Shown here: piece after piece, positions 24,701 to 34,451 of the stretch
Numbering within the stretch: position 1 is the first letter of the stretch
Layout: every line of letters starts with the position of its first letter
Assembly (NCBI RefSeq): GCF_019399895.1
Contig: NC_091878.1
Location: forward strand, 124,001 to 188,000
Length of the DNA: 64,000 nt
DNA from: Cardiocondyla obscurior
Lineage: Eukaryota; Arthropoda; Insecta; Hymenoptera; Formicidae
Reading direction: 5' to 3'
The notes under the pieces: model-generated
What the model was told of the DNA's origin: nothing
What the model saw: the letters and a program-made list of their open reading frames with translations, nothing else
Databases searched by the model: none
Position numbers and translations under genes: made by a program

Positions 24701-27700
24701 TGCGAATAAATAACGGTGTTTAAACAGGACGACCGTCTCTCGAAAATTATGAGGTCGCCCCGTGGCTGTTGCGGCCCGTGACTCCAGTGGAATCCCGGGG
24801 TTTTGCGCGCGGAAGGAGAGAATGCAGCTGCACCAAGCGATTAGTCGAACGCCGTGACGTCAATGGCTTGTCTTTGCGAAAGTCTCGAGAGGGAGGCAGC
24901 GAAACTCAAGGAGAGCCATTAAATGGTGCTCCATAGGAGCACCGTTCTCGTGCGTTTGACCACGCAGGCGAATTATCAGCCGGAGACAATTGCATTTTCC
25001 AAAACTTCCTCGAGTATATCGGAATTAATTACACTTTGTGATACCCCGCGACGAAGGTAGAATTCTCTGATCGGCTTGTTTCTCACGCGGGCAAAGATCT
25101 CCGGGTAGGTATACTTTGTAGTATAAATATTAACGATTCACGTTCGGCTGAAGGCGTCGACTCTGGGCGTTTTTCCGAAAGGCGAATATTTTCACGGCTA
25201 GCTCTCGCGCCAGAGTCTTCGTGGTCTCGCGCGCCAAGTACGGGAAGGTTCCGCCGAGAGCATCGTTCTTAGATTCCATCAGTATATAGATAAACATTCT
25301 CTTTCTCCTCGCGGGGCCTTTCGAGAGGCTCCAGGAGAGAATAAGCAGGACGCTTTTGCCGTGCACGCTCGTATCTCTCTTTGGTGCTCCCATCCGTTGC
25401 GCTCGCGTACACGTGCGTTCACGTTCTTCGTGTTCGTGCAATCAAAGTGGGAGAGGGTATTGTGTCTCTACGTTGTCTGAGAGCCCGCGCCTGTGTCTGT
25501 GGGCATAATCGTTTATTTCGCGTCGACCTTTGCGGGGCACTACGTCAAAATGTCAGATGCGACCCCGCCTGAGCGCGAGGGAAGATGCACTGGGAACGCT
25601 GTAATGGGCTTACAAAGCGTAACAAACTGATGCGAGGTCAAACACACGACGGGCAATAAACACACGTAGAGATAAATGGGCCCTTAAGGTGCACCACCCC
25701 GGGTCCGCCGAGGGGCGGGGCGGGCGTTTCGTCTCTCGACGCCAGCATCTCCCCGACGTTTACTTCGCCGCGAGGATAAGTCGATCTGGAACCCGAAACT
25801 CGCGCCTGATCTTCCCCAGCTTTCGAGAATCAACTTCCACTCTCGCTGGGGAACGCGGAAACGTCTAGTGGACGCGCTGACGGTCCGCCCTTCTCAGATT
25901 CGGTGGATCTTTTTTACAAGTCCTATTTATGACGTTGCCGACGGGTAAAGTCTAGCCCCGCGTAATTAGCGGTAATTTTTTGTTTTTATTTTTTTTTTTT
26001 TTGTCCAAGGTCGTACTCGTTTCTTAATCCCCTCAGTTATATCGTTAGGTCTCGAAACAGTCGCATCGTCCCGAGCCGCAGACGAACAGGGCAATACGAT
26101 CGCCGTGAGCGACTCGCGGAACGTAACAAACTGACGCCAAGTCAAACGCACGACGGGCAATAAACACGCTGAAAGATAAACGGGTCTCGGGGAAAGTGTT
26201 CCATTCGCGGATACATCGGCGCGGTTTTCGCTTTCGCGCGTAGATCGATATGAGGAACGGCGCTACAAAAGGCGGCCGGGTTTATTGCCTTCTTTCTCTC
26301 TTGGTTTATAACGCGTACGGCCGCCGTGCACTTTACGATCCACCCGCGAACAGTCGTCGAGGTTCACCTTCCTCGTTACCGCTGCGCGCTATCTCACGTG
26401 GGAATTATTTCTGCATCGCAGAGACGTCCTAACGCCTGAAAGAGAAGTATCGGCGCCGGTTATCCGTTTACTATCGGATCGAGATCGAGAGAAGCCATGG
26501 CGCAACCCGAAAATTATGGACCGGGGTGAGTCGCGTGATTAATGTAACGATTTCACGAGACAGTTACAATGTAGAGTGATTAAACGAGCTTTTCGAAGAA
26601 TAGCCACGGCAGTCCTCTTTCACTCCGTGACGCGTCTCTTTCACGTTGCTTATGCAACGTTACCGAGGCCGGTGCCGGCGTTACGCGTTCGCATAGGCAC
26701 GATCCGTCGACCAGACCGCCACAAAACCACAATCGCGCTCTAATTGCGAACATTAGCCACTTACGGTTGGAGTGCCCCTCGTGTGGGTATTCTCCGATCG
26801 ATCTAGCCTTGGCCGCGACGGCAGCGAGAAACGCGTCTCGCACGTCAGACAGCGGGCGTCTTAGCGCTTTCTCTTTTCTAGTTTCTTTTTTTATTTTTAT
26901 TTTTATTTTTATTTTTATTTTTTTTTCTTTTGTTTTTTTGCAAGCTAATCGTACGGAATGACGATACGTATTATACGATCTTCGATTCTTTTTTCAGATG
27001 CCGCAAACGGTGCCGACCGCGGCCGGCTACTCACCATCGTTCGACTACAGCACTTTTCAGTTCGATCTGTCCCTCTTGCCGGACGATTATAGCCTGACCG
27101 GCGGCCAGGCCTGCCTCAAGACCTCGCAGATTAAGCAGGAGGCACGCTCGCCGCGTTCGGGATCACCCACGACATCCCAGAGCCCGCCGTATCCGAACGG
27201 CGAGCTGCCGTTGTCTCCTAATTACTCGCACGAGGGATCCTCGCCGGGGTACCCGACGAGCCCTTACTACGTACCCAGGAGCCCTCAGAGCGCCCAGTTT
27301 TATCCCACCAGCCCGGAACCGTCCGCTAAACAGCCGGTTAAAAGAGAGAAGAGCCTCGATCTATTGGCTATTCTTCAGGAATCCAGGTAAATGTCAATAG
27401 GCAATTTAATTGTTGTATAATTTCACGAGAGACCGTCCAAGATTCTGTTGTTTATCGCGTTCCGTCGTTCTCTCCATTCCTAGTTTTGTAACGGGGATCG
27501 AATCGCAATTTTTGCATGATTACAGACTCTTAGCCGAGAGCTTGGGTTACCGCGAGGACTCAACCGACTGCACGGTACCTTGTACCCCGCCTCGAAGCGA
27601 GGAGGATATCTATAACAGCCTCGACGCCGATTTTCTGCCGAAAAAGGAGGACGCTGGCGTGCAGGGACATCCGTTGCTCAAGGAGATCCTTTTCAAAGAG

Positions 27701-30700
27701 GAACCGCGATCCGTTTCGAGCAGCAACGGCTCGTCGCCGTCCTCTTTGTCCTCTTCATCCTCGCCCAGTCCCTCGAGCGACTTTGAGGGTGGTTCGACGT
27801 TGCACGAGCTTCTTTTCAAGGGTACGGTTCTTCATAAGGACCTGGCGGGAATCGCCAAGACGAGCCAGCCCAAGGTGGAGCGAGAATCGCGGGAAGAGCT
27901 CGCGAATCCTCTGCGAAAGGAGGAAGAGCTTTTCAAGGACGGCCAGAAGAGCGATCATCAGTTGTTGCGGGAAGTGCTGAGGGACACGAGTTTCCAGAGG
28001 AAGTACAATCTAAGACCCGTCGATCTCGGCGGCGTCGGCACTGGCTTCGTCGAAGACATGGAAGCGGGAGAATGCGTCGGCGACCTCGCCCGCGAGCAGC
28101 TCGAGCCGGTCCTCAGCCTGGCCATCCAGCAACTGCAGAAAGACTTTGACAACACCTGCGTGGCACTCGGCATTCACCCAGGTAAAGTCGGCTCTTTTCT
28201 ACCTACGATCGCGTAGTTGACAATTTTTTTTTTTCTTTATGAAAAAAAAGTAGCTTTAAAAAAACTTGTAAAAAATTAAGTGTCTTCGTAAACTTGTGCG
28301 AGTTAATTTGATTTATTGAGATGTAAAAAAAAAAAAAAAAAAAAAAAAACAATGATCCTCTTTTCCATACGCAATAATAAATGCCAGATAATGAAATAAA
28401 GCGTTGCATTAATAAAAGGTGTAATATAAAATCATACGTATTATTATTATCGATATTATCTCTCTAGAGATTAATTGCAAATAATAGAGAGTAAATGCGT
28501 ATATCCTTATATAAGCACGGAATTTCTATAATAGTCGCCGTGACAATGGCTGCAATCACGTGCGCGTTAATTATTATCATTATCAACCTTACGGTAATCA
28601 TCGAGTAAAATTTATTCCCGCGTTTTCCATGCAAGGTTTTATCATTACATCTTTTATTGCGATTATCTCGACAATGTAACTCGCAAGAGTTAGCAATTAT
28701 CGATCACGTTTATCACGTAAGAGGTTGCAATGCTCGTCGTCGGGTAACTTACAAAAGTACTAAAAATCGAGCGCATCTTTTTCCTGAATCTGTCTCTCGA
28801 GCTTCTCCCACGAATTGTGATTTTGATGCAAAACCTAAGATTCGTTTGTATCTCGCTCCTTTATCTGTAAACTCTCTTTCTCTTCGTAATCAAATAGCGT
28901 GGAAATTCACTCCGTGCCATTCGATGATGTATGGACGACATGATTACGAACGAGCCATCAGAAATTCCGACGCGCACTTGGATTTTCTCGGTTAAGTATC
29001 GGCTAGCCTCGTTCCGTTAGACCTTCTCGTTACCTTGCCGCGGGCTGTAATTTCAACGTCGTCTTCGTTATCATCGTCGTGTGCAACTGGTTCATCTATT
29101 AATTTGAATCATGATGTCACGCTTGAAATAAATTACCAACGTGCCGTGTCGGCATGCTTTCACGCGGAGTTACGAAATTATGGCGCTGACGAAGATTCAC
29201 GTCATCGATATAATTGCGCCTTACAATTTTCGCTCCTAATATTCATCTGGGCTTATACGCGCGGCCACTTCCGCACGACGTTCCGTAACATTTTTGCGAC
29301 TTTTTCTATAAAGTTGACGTACACGCGTAATTATGATCCTCACATCGAGGTCTCGAAATGTCTGGCCTCAAACGGCCGCGCTTATTTCGATTGACGACCG
29401 CGAAAAGTAATGTCAGATTTCCGGCAATTTAATTGCAGAGCCCAGACGCTGGAGCGCGGCGGATGTGGCGGCTTGGGTGCAGTGGGCCAGGCGGCAGCTG
29501 CAATTGCCCTCGGTGCCGATGGAGAGTTTCAACGTGGACGGCGCGACGCTGGCCTCCCTCACGGAGGAGGAGTTTTGCCAGAGAGCTCCTCAGGTGAGCG
29601 CAAAGATACTTTCGTTTATTTCATTTTAATCGGAACGGGAATGCAGGAAAATAGGAGAATTATATTAATAATTATAACATTTCTTTTTCCGTTTATTTAT
29701 TTATTTTATTTACTTTTTTTTTTTTTTTTCTTTCTTTCGTAGGAATAATTTTACTCTGTTTCTTTTCTTTTGCACCAAGCGACCATTTTTTCATTATTTT
29801 TTTTCATTAACTCGACAGTTTAATCTCCGACTGATGAAAATGTGGCTCGACATATCGCAAGGAAAATGTCCTGTGTTTCTTTTTTTTTTTTAATTCTTTA
29901 CTTTTACATTTAATCATGTCCGACTTTTTATTTTCTCGCACACCTCGCGTTAACCGCATGCACGACTCGCGGCTTTGACGTGTACCGTTACGCAATGCCT
30001 CGCGTCTGCGATGATCGACCTCGTCGCCGTCGGTGATCGTACGTGCTTTCGACGAATCAATCAAAGGCATGATTTTCGAAATGCTTTTATTTTACGCCGA
30101 TATAAAGAGGTCTGACGCGACGGCGAGAGAAGAAAACAGCACTTAATTTTGCGCGTGGGTTTTTTTTTTTTTGTGCATGACATCCTTTCTGTATGAATAC
30201 TCGATGATGTTAGCAACAATAATGAAGTCATACTACAGTCTTGAGAAAATGCATTCTTATCTGCCTCATTGATATCGTTGAATTTTTTTCACGGGATTTA
30301 TCTCTTGTCGCGACGCGAAAATTTACAATAGATTTATCGCGGTAATTGTCGCTTATACAATTGCTCTTTTACTCGCAATTTCCATATCTAAAAATATTTA
30401 GATAATTACGCGCTTAAAATTAGTTAACTGGCTTATCTCAAGCCTTTTTGCAGCCTTGATTAATTAAAACGAGTATCAGCATTTATAAGCGAGAGTAAAG
30501 CTTGTTGATATAAGAATGCGATGAATGAGAATTGGTAAAAGTTATTTACGCTTCCAGTAAAATTACGGTAATTAAATTTAAGTTTGACAGCCAGGAAAAA
30601 GTTATCGCGCAATTAGCGAATGAGATTTTAGCTTCGCCCTTTATTACCGTAACGATCGTCGTGGGCAGGTTCGCGATACATTTTGGCCAGGTAACCCAAG

Positions 30701-33700
30701 GTGGGACTTGAGAAACGTTCGTTGCCGGTGAAAGTGAGTTTCCTGGTAATCGACGCGCGTTTACGTTCCTTCCGCGTAATCCATACCCGAGGAATAAATG
30801 GAATATACGCGCCGACCAAGATTTCGACATAACGTAACAGGATTGGAATTCCCCCGAGAATCATCTGGCGCGTGAAAGTTATACGTTTGCGTCAGAGATA
30901 CGGCTACAGGGGAAAAGGCCCTTAAAAATTCCGACTGCGAATCGTCCATATCCTTTCGTCAACCAATTCCCTTTTTCAGGCCGATCGGCGATATTGGGCG
31001 ACAGCCGCTAACGAGAAACTTAAAAATCTCCTAGCATAAATATCCCCCTGTCGCTTTATCCTGGCTGTGAGTGAAATAATTTTATACCCCCATACGTTAC
31101 GTATCAAATTTTTTTTTCTTTTTTTTCTTTTTCGTCGAATAGCCTCAAGATTGATTTTGATCGCAAACACGGTTCGCATTTGCATAAATGCGGTTATCCA
31201 CGTAGCGAAATATAATGCCGGGTTTAAGAATACGCGCGATTGGCAAGTACCGTGTTTTTATTAACACATAAAGTGACTTAATTACTTACAAGGCACGGTG
31301 GACGCTTCGGTTGTTAATATCCCGGTATGATTATTTGACGAGGCAAAGTATAAAATTATCGTACGAATACATTATTATTCGACGAGAGCTAAGAAAATAA
31401 CCAATTCCGACGGGCTTCCCTCCGCGGCTGACTTTTCTGATACTTGTGCATACAAGCCGCATTAAATAACAAGTTTTATATCCCCCGACATCGAACGTGT
31501 TAAAAACCGGTTGCGCCGATATTGATTATACCTACTGCCGACTGCAGTTAACCCTAAACTTGACAAAGCAGAGATAAAGCTGAGAAAGTAAACTTGACAT
31601 TGCAGCGCAAAGCGAAGCACGCTTTGCACAATTGGTGCAAATTACTTTCTTTCTTTCTTTCTTTTTCTTTTTCTAAAAAGCACAATTTCTTTTTGCAGCT
31701 AAAATACTTATCATCGATGATTGTTACTAGTGTAATGACGATCCGGGGTGATTACGGTGAAAAAGAACGAAGAGCAAAATGTGCTTCCTCGCTTCATTAG
31801 CCGCGAATTAATTTTTTTAATACTTTTTTTTTAAATATTTTTTTCTCCCTGCCACTTTCCTGAGTTCGTTGAAGAAAAACAGGAAATATCAAAGTCAGTT
31901 AAGAAACCTGTAACATTATCGGCGCGGTATAAACTCCGGATAATTATGTTATGTTTTTAAATCGTAAACAGGTAAATCTCGCGGAGTCCCGTCAATCGGT
32001 TGCGCATCTCATTATTCGACGAGAACTACGAGGCGTAAGCCTAACGGAAATTAATAGCGAGTAGAGTAGCTAATGTGTATGGCGAGCGAGCGGGGAAGTA
32101 GTCATGCATAATGGATTCCGCTTTGCGTCTAGTAATTGGATAATCGCGCTGCGAAGCACCGCGGTAGTTCTCGTAGCGTGGAATCATGGTCAGGCTTATG
32201 GTCACGTTCTATCTGCGATCTCGCCGAGTCCTTTCCTCGTTCGTTCGTGCTTCGTTTGATGCAACGACGTGCGCGCGGTCGAGTTTCCTTCGCCGACTTC
32301 ATTCATGGGCCCCCAGCTCTCGCGAATGCGAACGCGCATATCGTAAAGGCCCATTCGGCTAATTTAATTCTACGATATGTAAACGCAGCTTAGTTCGAAT
32401 TAAATTGATGCCCTGAACAGTGGCACGCATTTTTCTTTTCGAGACTGCTTATTAACCACTACGGGGTTTTTTTTTTTTTTCTTTCAACTCTTGTTAATGC
32501 GACACAGAACTGGGAAAGATAAAATATAAGAGAACTTTTTTCCTTTCCTGGATTATAAATTGCATTTTAATTGAACGGGAGGTAAAATATCGAAAAAAAA
32601 AAAAAAAAAAGTGAAAGAGCAGAAAATTGGATTGCACTTAATGGGTGGCGTTTAATGCTGACGTGTAAGCCCTCGGACGAGTCATGCCACGTTCACTCGT
32701 CGACTTCTCGAGGAAATAATTACGGCATTCTTTGCGGTTTGGCATCGCGTTTTAATGGCGGCAATTATCGATACGCAGGAATATTTGTTTCTCGGAACGT
32801 TGCGAAGTATATACGAGGATGATTGCGCCGCCGGATGAGGCACGCAGGAATGCTGCGAGCGGATCGCGCCGGCGGATCAAGGGAGACGTTTCGTTACGAG
32901 CGTCCGGCGGTCTAATTTCAACGAATTAAATCTTGCAAATGATCGCCACGTACGGATTAACGGCTATGAGTATCGCCTCGGTCGCGCGAGAATTTAAATC
33001 CCACGTCGAAGGAGCATCTCGCACCTTCGGACGTCGACGGGTTCGCGTCGGGGAGCGAGCGATGCAAAGGTGTAACGGCGATGCAGAACCGCGTGTCCAA
33101 ATCGAATGTGCGTGCGTGAGTATAATACCGCTTCTCGGACAGTCATTCCGCGATCAGCAGGATCGGCTTCGCCGTGCCTACCGGTGCGCGCACCATTGGC
33201 TCAGCAGAAACGATCGAGAAGTAGGTCAACCGCTCGAATGTCTTGCCTGCTGCGTTGCGTCTCTCTCAACGGAGCCGCTTTCTCTTCTCTCGCGCACAAC
33301 GACTCTTCCATCGGAATTCTAACGCTCCTAACGCGCTTCTCCATCTCCTTTTCTTTTCTTATTTTTTTTCTCTTTGTTTTGTTTTATATATCTATCTCTC
33401 TCTCTCTTTCTTGCCTTTCTCGCGTCTATTCTTCTCCGTGCTCGCCTTTCATCTTTAATAGCCCTCTGCGTTCTTGAAGGCCGAGTAAGTTTCAAGTCTT
33501 GAATGCACTTGGAATATCTAACAGACTGGGGCAAGCTTCGGCTCGCTTAAAACTCAAGTACCGATAATTACCGTTGTTCCTAAAGGATACGGATGATCAA
33601 GCTAATAGTAACAGACGCGGCATTATTTATGTTAAAGTGCGGAAGCATGCTGCACGCGCAATTGGAGATCTGGAAGGCCGCCGTCGAGGAATCGCCGCGA

Positions 33701-34451
33701 AACACCCTGGCCGCTTCCTGGAGTCCAGCGGGGGTGGTTCAATCTCCGAACGGCGCCGTAACTCCAACGGTTGGAAATACAACGGCGGTCAGTCTCAAGG
33801 AATCTCCCTGCGCCATGGATTTCTCAGATGGTATGTACCTAGACACTTATTTCAACTATTTCTCGCGCGAAACGGTAGACTCGGTCACGAAGATTATAAC
33901 GTATACGTGCTTAATTTTCTTGCCCGGTTCCGTGCTCGAGAACTAACGTAACAATCAAGTTGAATCGCTGCCAATAACCGATGCAAAATGCGGTATTGTA
34001 CTCTCACGTATGGTTTTTATGCACGCGCTTCTTATTTCTCGTTTTCTTCTTTTTTTCTTTTTTTTTTTATCCCTTGCGTCCCTTGACTTTCTGCGCAGAC
34101 GAGGACGACGATTGCGCTTCCGCTCAGAGTGGAAATAACGGCGGTAACGGCGGCGGTAAGATGCGCAACGGCGGCAGTCACATCCACCTGTGGCAATTTT
34201 TAAAAGAGCTACTGCAGAGTCCGGGAGTTCACGGCTCTTGCATACGCTGGCTGGATCGCAGCAAGGGGGTCTTCAAGATCGAGGACTCGGTGCGCGTGGC
34301 GCGGCTTTGGGGCAAGCGGAAGAACCGGCCCGCGATGAACTACGACAAGCTCAGCCGCAGTATCCGGCAATACTACAAGAAGGGTATAATGAAGAAGACG
34401 GAACGCAGCCAGAGACTGGTATACCAGTTCTGCCATCCTTACTGTCTATAA
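6511..34451 (+). CDS. Ets98B: Ets98B / SPDEF-type ETS transcription factor (full split gene)
   Basis: Sequence-specific nuclear transcription factor of the PDEF/Ets4 class. Coding exons are 6511-6546, 26998-27386, 27526-28181 (or 27484-28181), 29439-29593, 33638-33830 and 34099-34451. All junction phases agree, giving 593 aa (607 with the upstream acceptor). Domain order is a Ser/Pro-rich N-terminus (about 13-142), an acidic Leu/Ser-rich middle, a Pointed/SAM domain (about 335-430) and a C-terminal ETS domain (about 504-590). The ETS recognition helix reads SRSIRQYYKKGI, the form typical of SPDEF rather than the RALRYYY form of most ETS proteins. The ETS domain almost ends the protein, as in SPDEF. 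The exon set from 26998 onward is secure. The first exon is inferred from phase and from its ATG-free leader. Intron 1 (20.4 kb) is the largest intron in the window. Confidence 0.82.
7489..7542. repeat. (TTTTA)n pentanucleotide microsatellite
   Basis: About ten uninterrupted units in Ets98B intron 1. Confidence 0.95.
8837..8877. repeat. (TC)n microsatellite
   Basis: About 20 TC units in Ets98B intron 1. Confidence 0.95.
12500..12561. repeat. (GTAT)n tetranucleotide microsatellite
   Basis: About 15 units. The YVCM-type open frames over it are artefacts of the repeat. Confidence 0.95.
13464..13673. repeat. Long inverted repeat (46-bp arms, 118-bp spacer)
   Basis: Arms are 13464-13509 and 13628-13673, complementary at 43 of 46 positions. 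The arms are GC-rich with a GCCGCGGC core. No transposase frame lies between them, and no clear target-site duplication is seen at the edges. It could be a short MITE-like element or a transcribed long hairpin, since it lies within the Ets98B intron. Confidence 0.7.
15615..15776 (+). CDS. Unidentified small open frame in Ets98B intron 1
   Basis: A 53-codon frame from ATG at 15615 encodes one hydrophobic segment (ICILPFGLTFGTFYMV) followed by an acidic/aromatic tail. Local composition differs from the GC-rich flanks. I do not recognise it. A second frame (15788-16053) with another hydrophobic segment follows in a different phase, so a decayed coding fragment is possible. Chance is equally likely. 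Confidence 0.12.
20586..20667. repeat. (TC)n microsatellite, about 82 bp
   Basis: About 41 perfect TC units in Ets98B intron 1, the longest dinucleotide run in the window. A shorter (TC)n lies at 8837-8877. Confidence 0.95.
25618..25680. repeat. Copy 1 of a duplicated ~63-bp intronic element
   Basis: This stretch matches 26122-26184 with about ten differences. It shares CGTAACAAACTGA, the GTCAAAC core and CACGACGGGCAATAAACAC. It contains a forkhead-like ATAAACA site. Both copies lie within 1.4 kb upstream of Ets98B exon 2. Confidence 0.6.
26122..26184. repeat. Copy 2 of the duplicated ~63-bp intronic element
   Basis: Direct, diverged repeat of 25618-25680, about 500 bases downstream. The ATAAACA core and the CGACGGGC block are unchanged, while the centre and right end differ. 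It lies about 310 bases before the possible alternative first exon at 26495. Confidence 0.6.
26495..26525 (+). promoter_or_regulatory. Possible alternative first exon end with overlapping upstream ORF
   Basis: A strong translation context (GCCATGG) at 26495 opens a short frame that runs into a good donor, GTGAGT at 26524. If spliced to the acceptor at 26997, the frame is +1 relative to Ets98B. It would read across the ATG at 26998 and stop soon after, so it would be an overlapping upstream ORF. That would make this an alternative 5' UTR exon with reduced translation of the main frame. No transcript evidence is visible. Confidence 0.25.
26885..26926. repeat. (ATTTTT)n block next to the Ets98B exon 2 acceptor
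   Basis: Hexanucleotide T-rich repeat ending about 70 bases upstream of the 26998 exon. Its length could affect recognition of that acceptor. Confidence 0.85.
26998..27386 (+). CDS. Ets98B: Ets98B coding exon 2 (Ser/Pro-rich N-terminus)
   Basis: The exon starts exactly after a TTTTTTCAG acceptor and ends at AG|GTAAAT with two bases of a codon left over. Its first codon is ATG, so it could act as the start if an upstream non-coding exon is spliced to it. It encodes an aromatic/Leu patch (FDYSTFQFDLSLLPDDYS) that resembles an acidic activation segment. A run of Ser-Pro and Thr-Ser-Pro sites follows, including two YPTSP motifs. IKQE and VKRE, which fit the sumoylation consensus, lie on either side of the SP-rich stretch. 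An (ATTTTT)n block lies about 70 bases before the acceptor. Confidence 0.85.
27526..28181 (+). CDS. Ets98B: Ets98B coding exon 3 (acidic Leu/Ser-rich region and start of Pointed domain)
   Basis: The exon keeps frame with the preceding AG and ends CCA G|GTAAAG. Two in-frame acceptors compete: 27484, with the stronger pyrimidine tract, and 27526. They differ by 14 codons. The exon encodes three short related Leu motifs (HPLLKEIL, LHELLFK, HQLLREVL), a serine run and charged linkers. It ends with the first helix of the Pointed domain (LSLAIQQLQKDF ... CVALGIHP). Confidence 0.85.
28182..29438 (+). other. Ets98B intron between exons 3 and 4
   Basis: 1.26 kb intron with a 25-base A run at about 28325-28349. 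Two short open frames (about 28.66-29.0 and 29.04-29.39 kb) show no recognisable domain. I see nothing else in it. Confidence 0.6.
29439..29593 (+). CDS. Ets98B: Ets98B coding exon 4 (core of Pointed/SAM domain)
   Basis: The acceptor is TTAATTGCAG and the donor is CAG|GTGAGC. The 155-base exon enters in phase 1 and leaves in phase 0. It encodes the Pointed core: RRWSAADVAAWVQWARRQL, then FNVDGATLASLTEEEFCQRAPQ. These are the W..DV..WVQWA and DG..L..LTEEEF.(Q/E)RAP signatures of the family. The Pointed domain is a protein-interaction SAM fold found in a subset of ETS factors, including SPDEF. Confidence 0.9.
29594..33637 (+). other. Ets98B intron between exons 4 and 5
   Basis: 4.0 kb intron. 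It contains homopolymers and a TTTC-type run near 31644-31668, and nothing with conserved coding signatures. The final 450 bases include a C/T-rich block at about 33340-33450. Confidence 0.6.
33638..33830 (+). CDS. Ets98B: Ets98B coding exon 5 (end of Pointed domain and linker)
   Basis: Only an AAAG|TGC acceptor at 33637 fits the phase-0 end of the previous exon; the nearby CAG at 33614 would hit a stop. The pyrimidine tract is weak, but a CTAAT branch-like motif sits at 33602-33606. The exon encodes CGSMLHAQLEIWKAAVEE, the SPDEF-type last helix of the Pointed domain, and then a Ser/Pro/Thr linker. It ends GAT G|GTATGT, with one base carried to the ETS exon. Confidence 0.8.
34099..34451 (+). 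CDS. Ets98B: Ets98B coding exon 6 (ETS DNA-binding domain, stop)
   Basis: The acceptor is CTGCGCAG. The exon opens with an acidic patch and a Gly/Asn-rich linker, followed by the winged-helix ETS domain. It shows the IHLWQFLKELL helix 1, IRWLDRSKGVFKIEDS, VARLWGKRKNRPAMNYDKLSR, the recognition helix SRSIRQYYKKGI with its two DNA-contacting Arg positions, and the final strand RLVYQFCHPY. The stop TAA follows three residues later. ETS proteins bind GGA(A/T) cores; the SPDEF class prefers GGAT-type sites. Confidence 0.95.

Larger units (their letters stand above)
6547..26997 (+). other. Ets98B: Intron 1 of Ets98B (20.4 kb)
   Basis: The donor is GTGAGT and the acceptor TTTTTTCAG. I find no conserved protein domain inside. 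It holds microsatellites, many homopolymers, one 46-bp inverted repeat (13464-13673), a short palindrome at 19343-19367 and a duplicated element (25618 and 26122). Low-complexity open frames at about 5.9-6.6, 9.8-10.3, 15.6-16.0 and 17.8-18.6 kb show no recognisable family. Long first introns in developmental transcription factors usually carry enhancers; that is an expectation, not something I can see. Confidence 0.5.

Noticed and set aside
32933..33477. 129- and 123-codon frames before Ets98B exon 5
   Set aside because: Two overlapping frames in C/T-rich intron DNA without conserved features.
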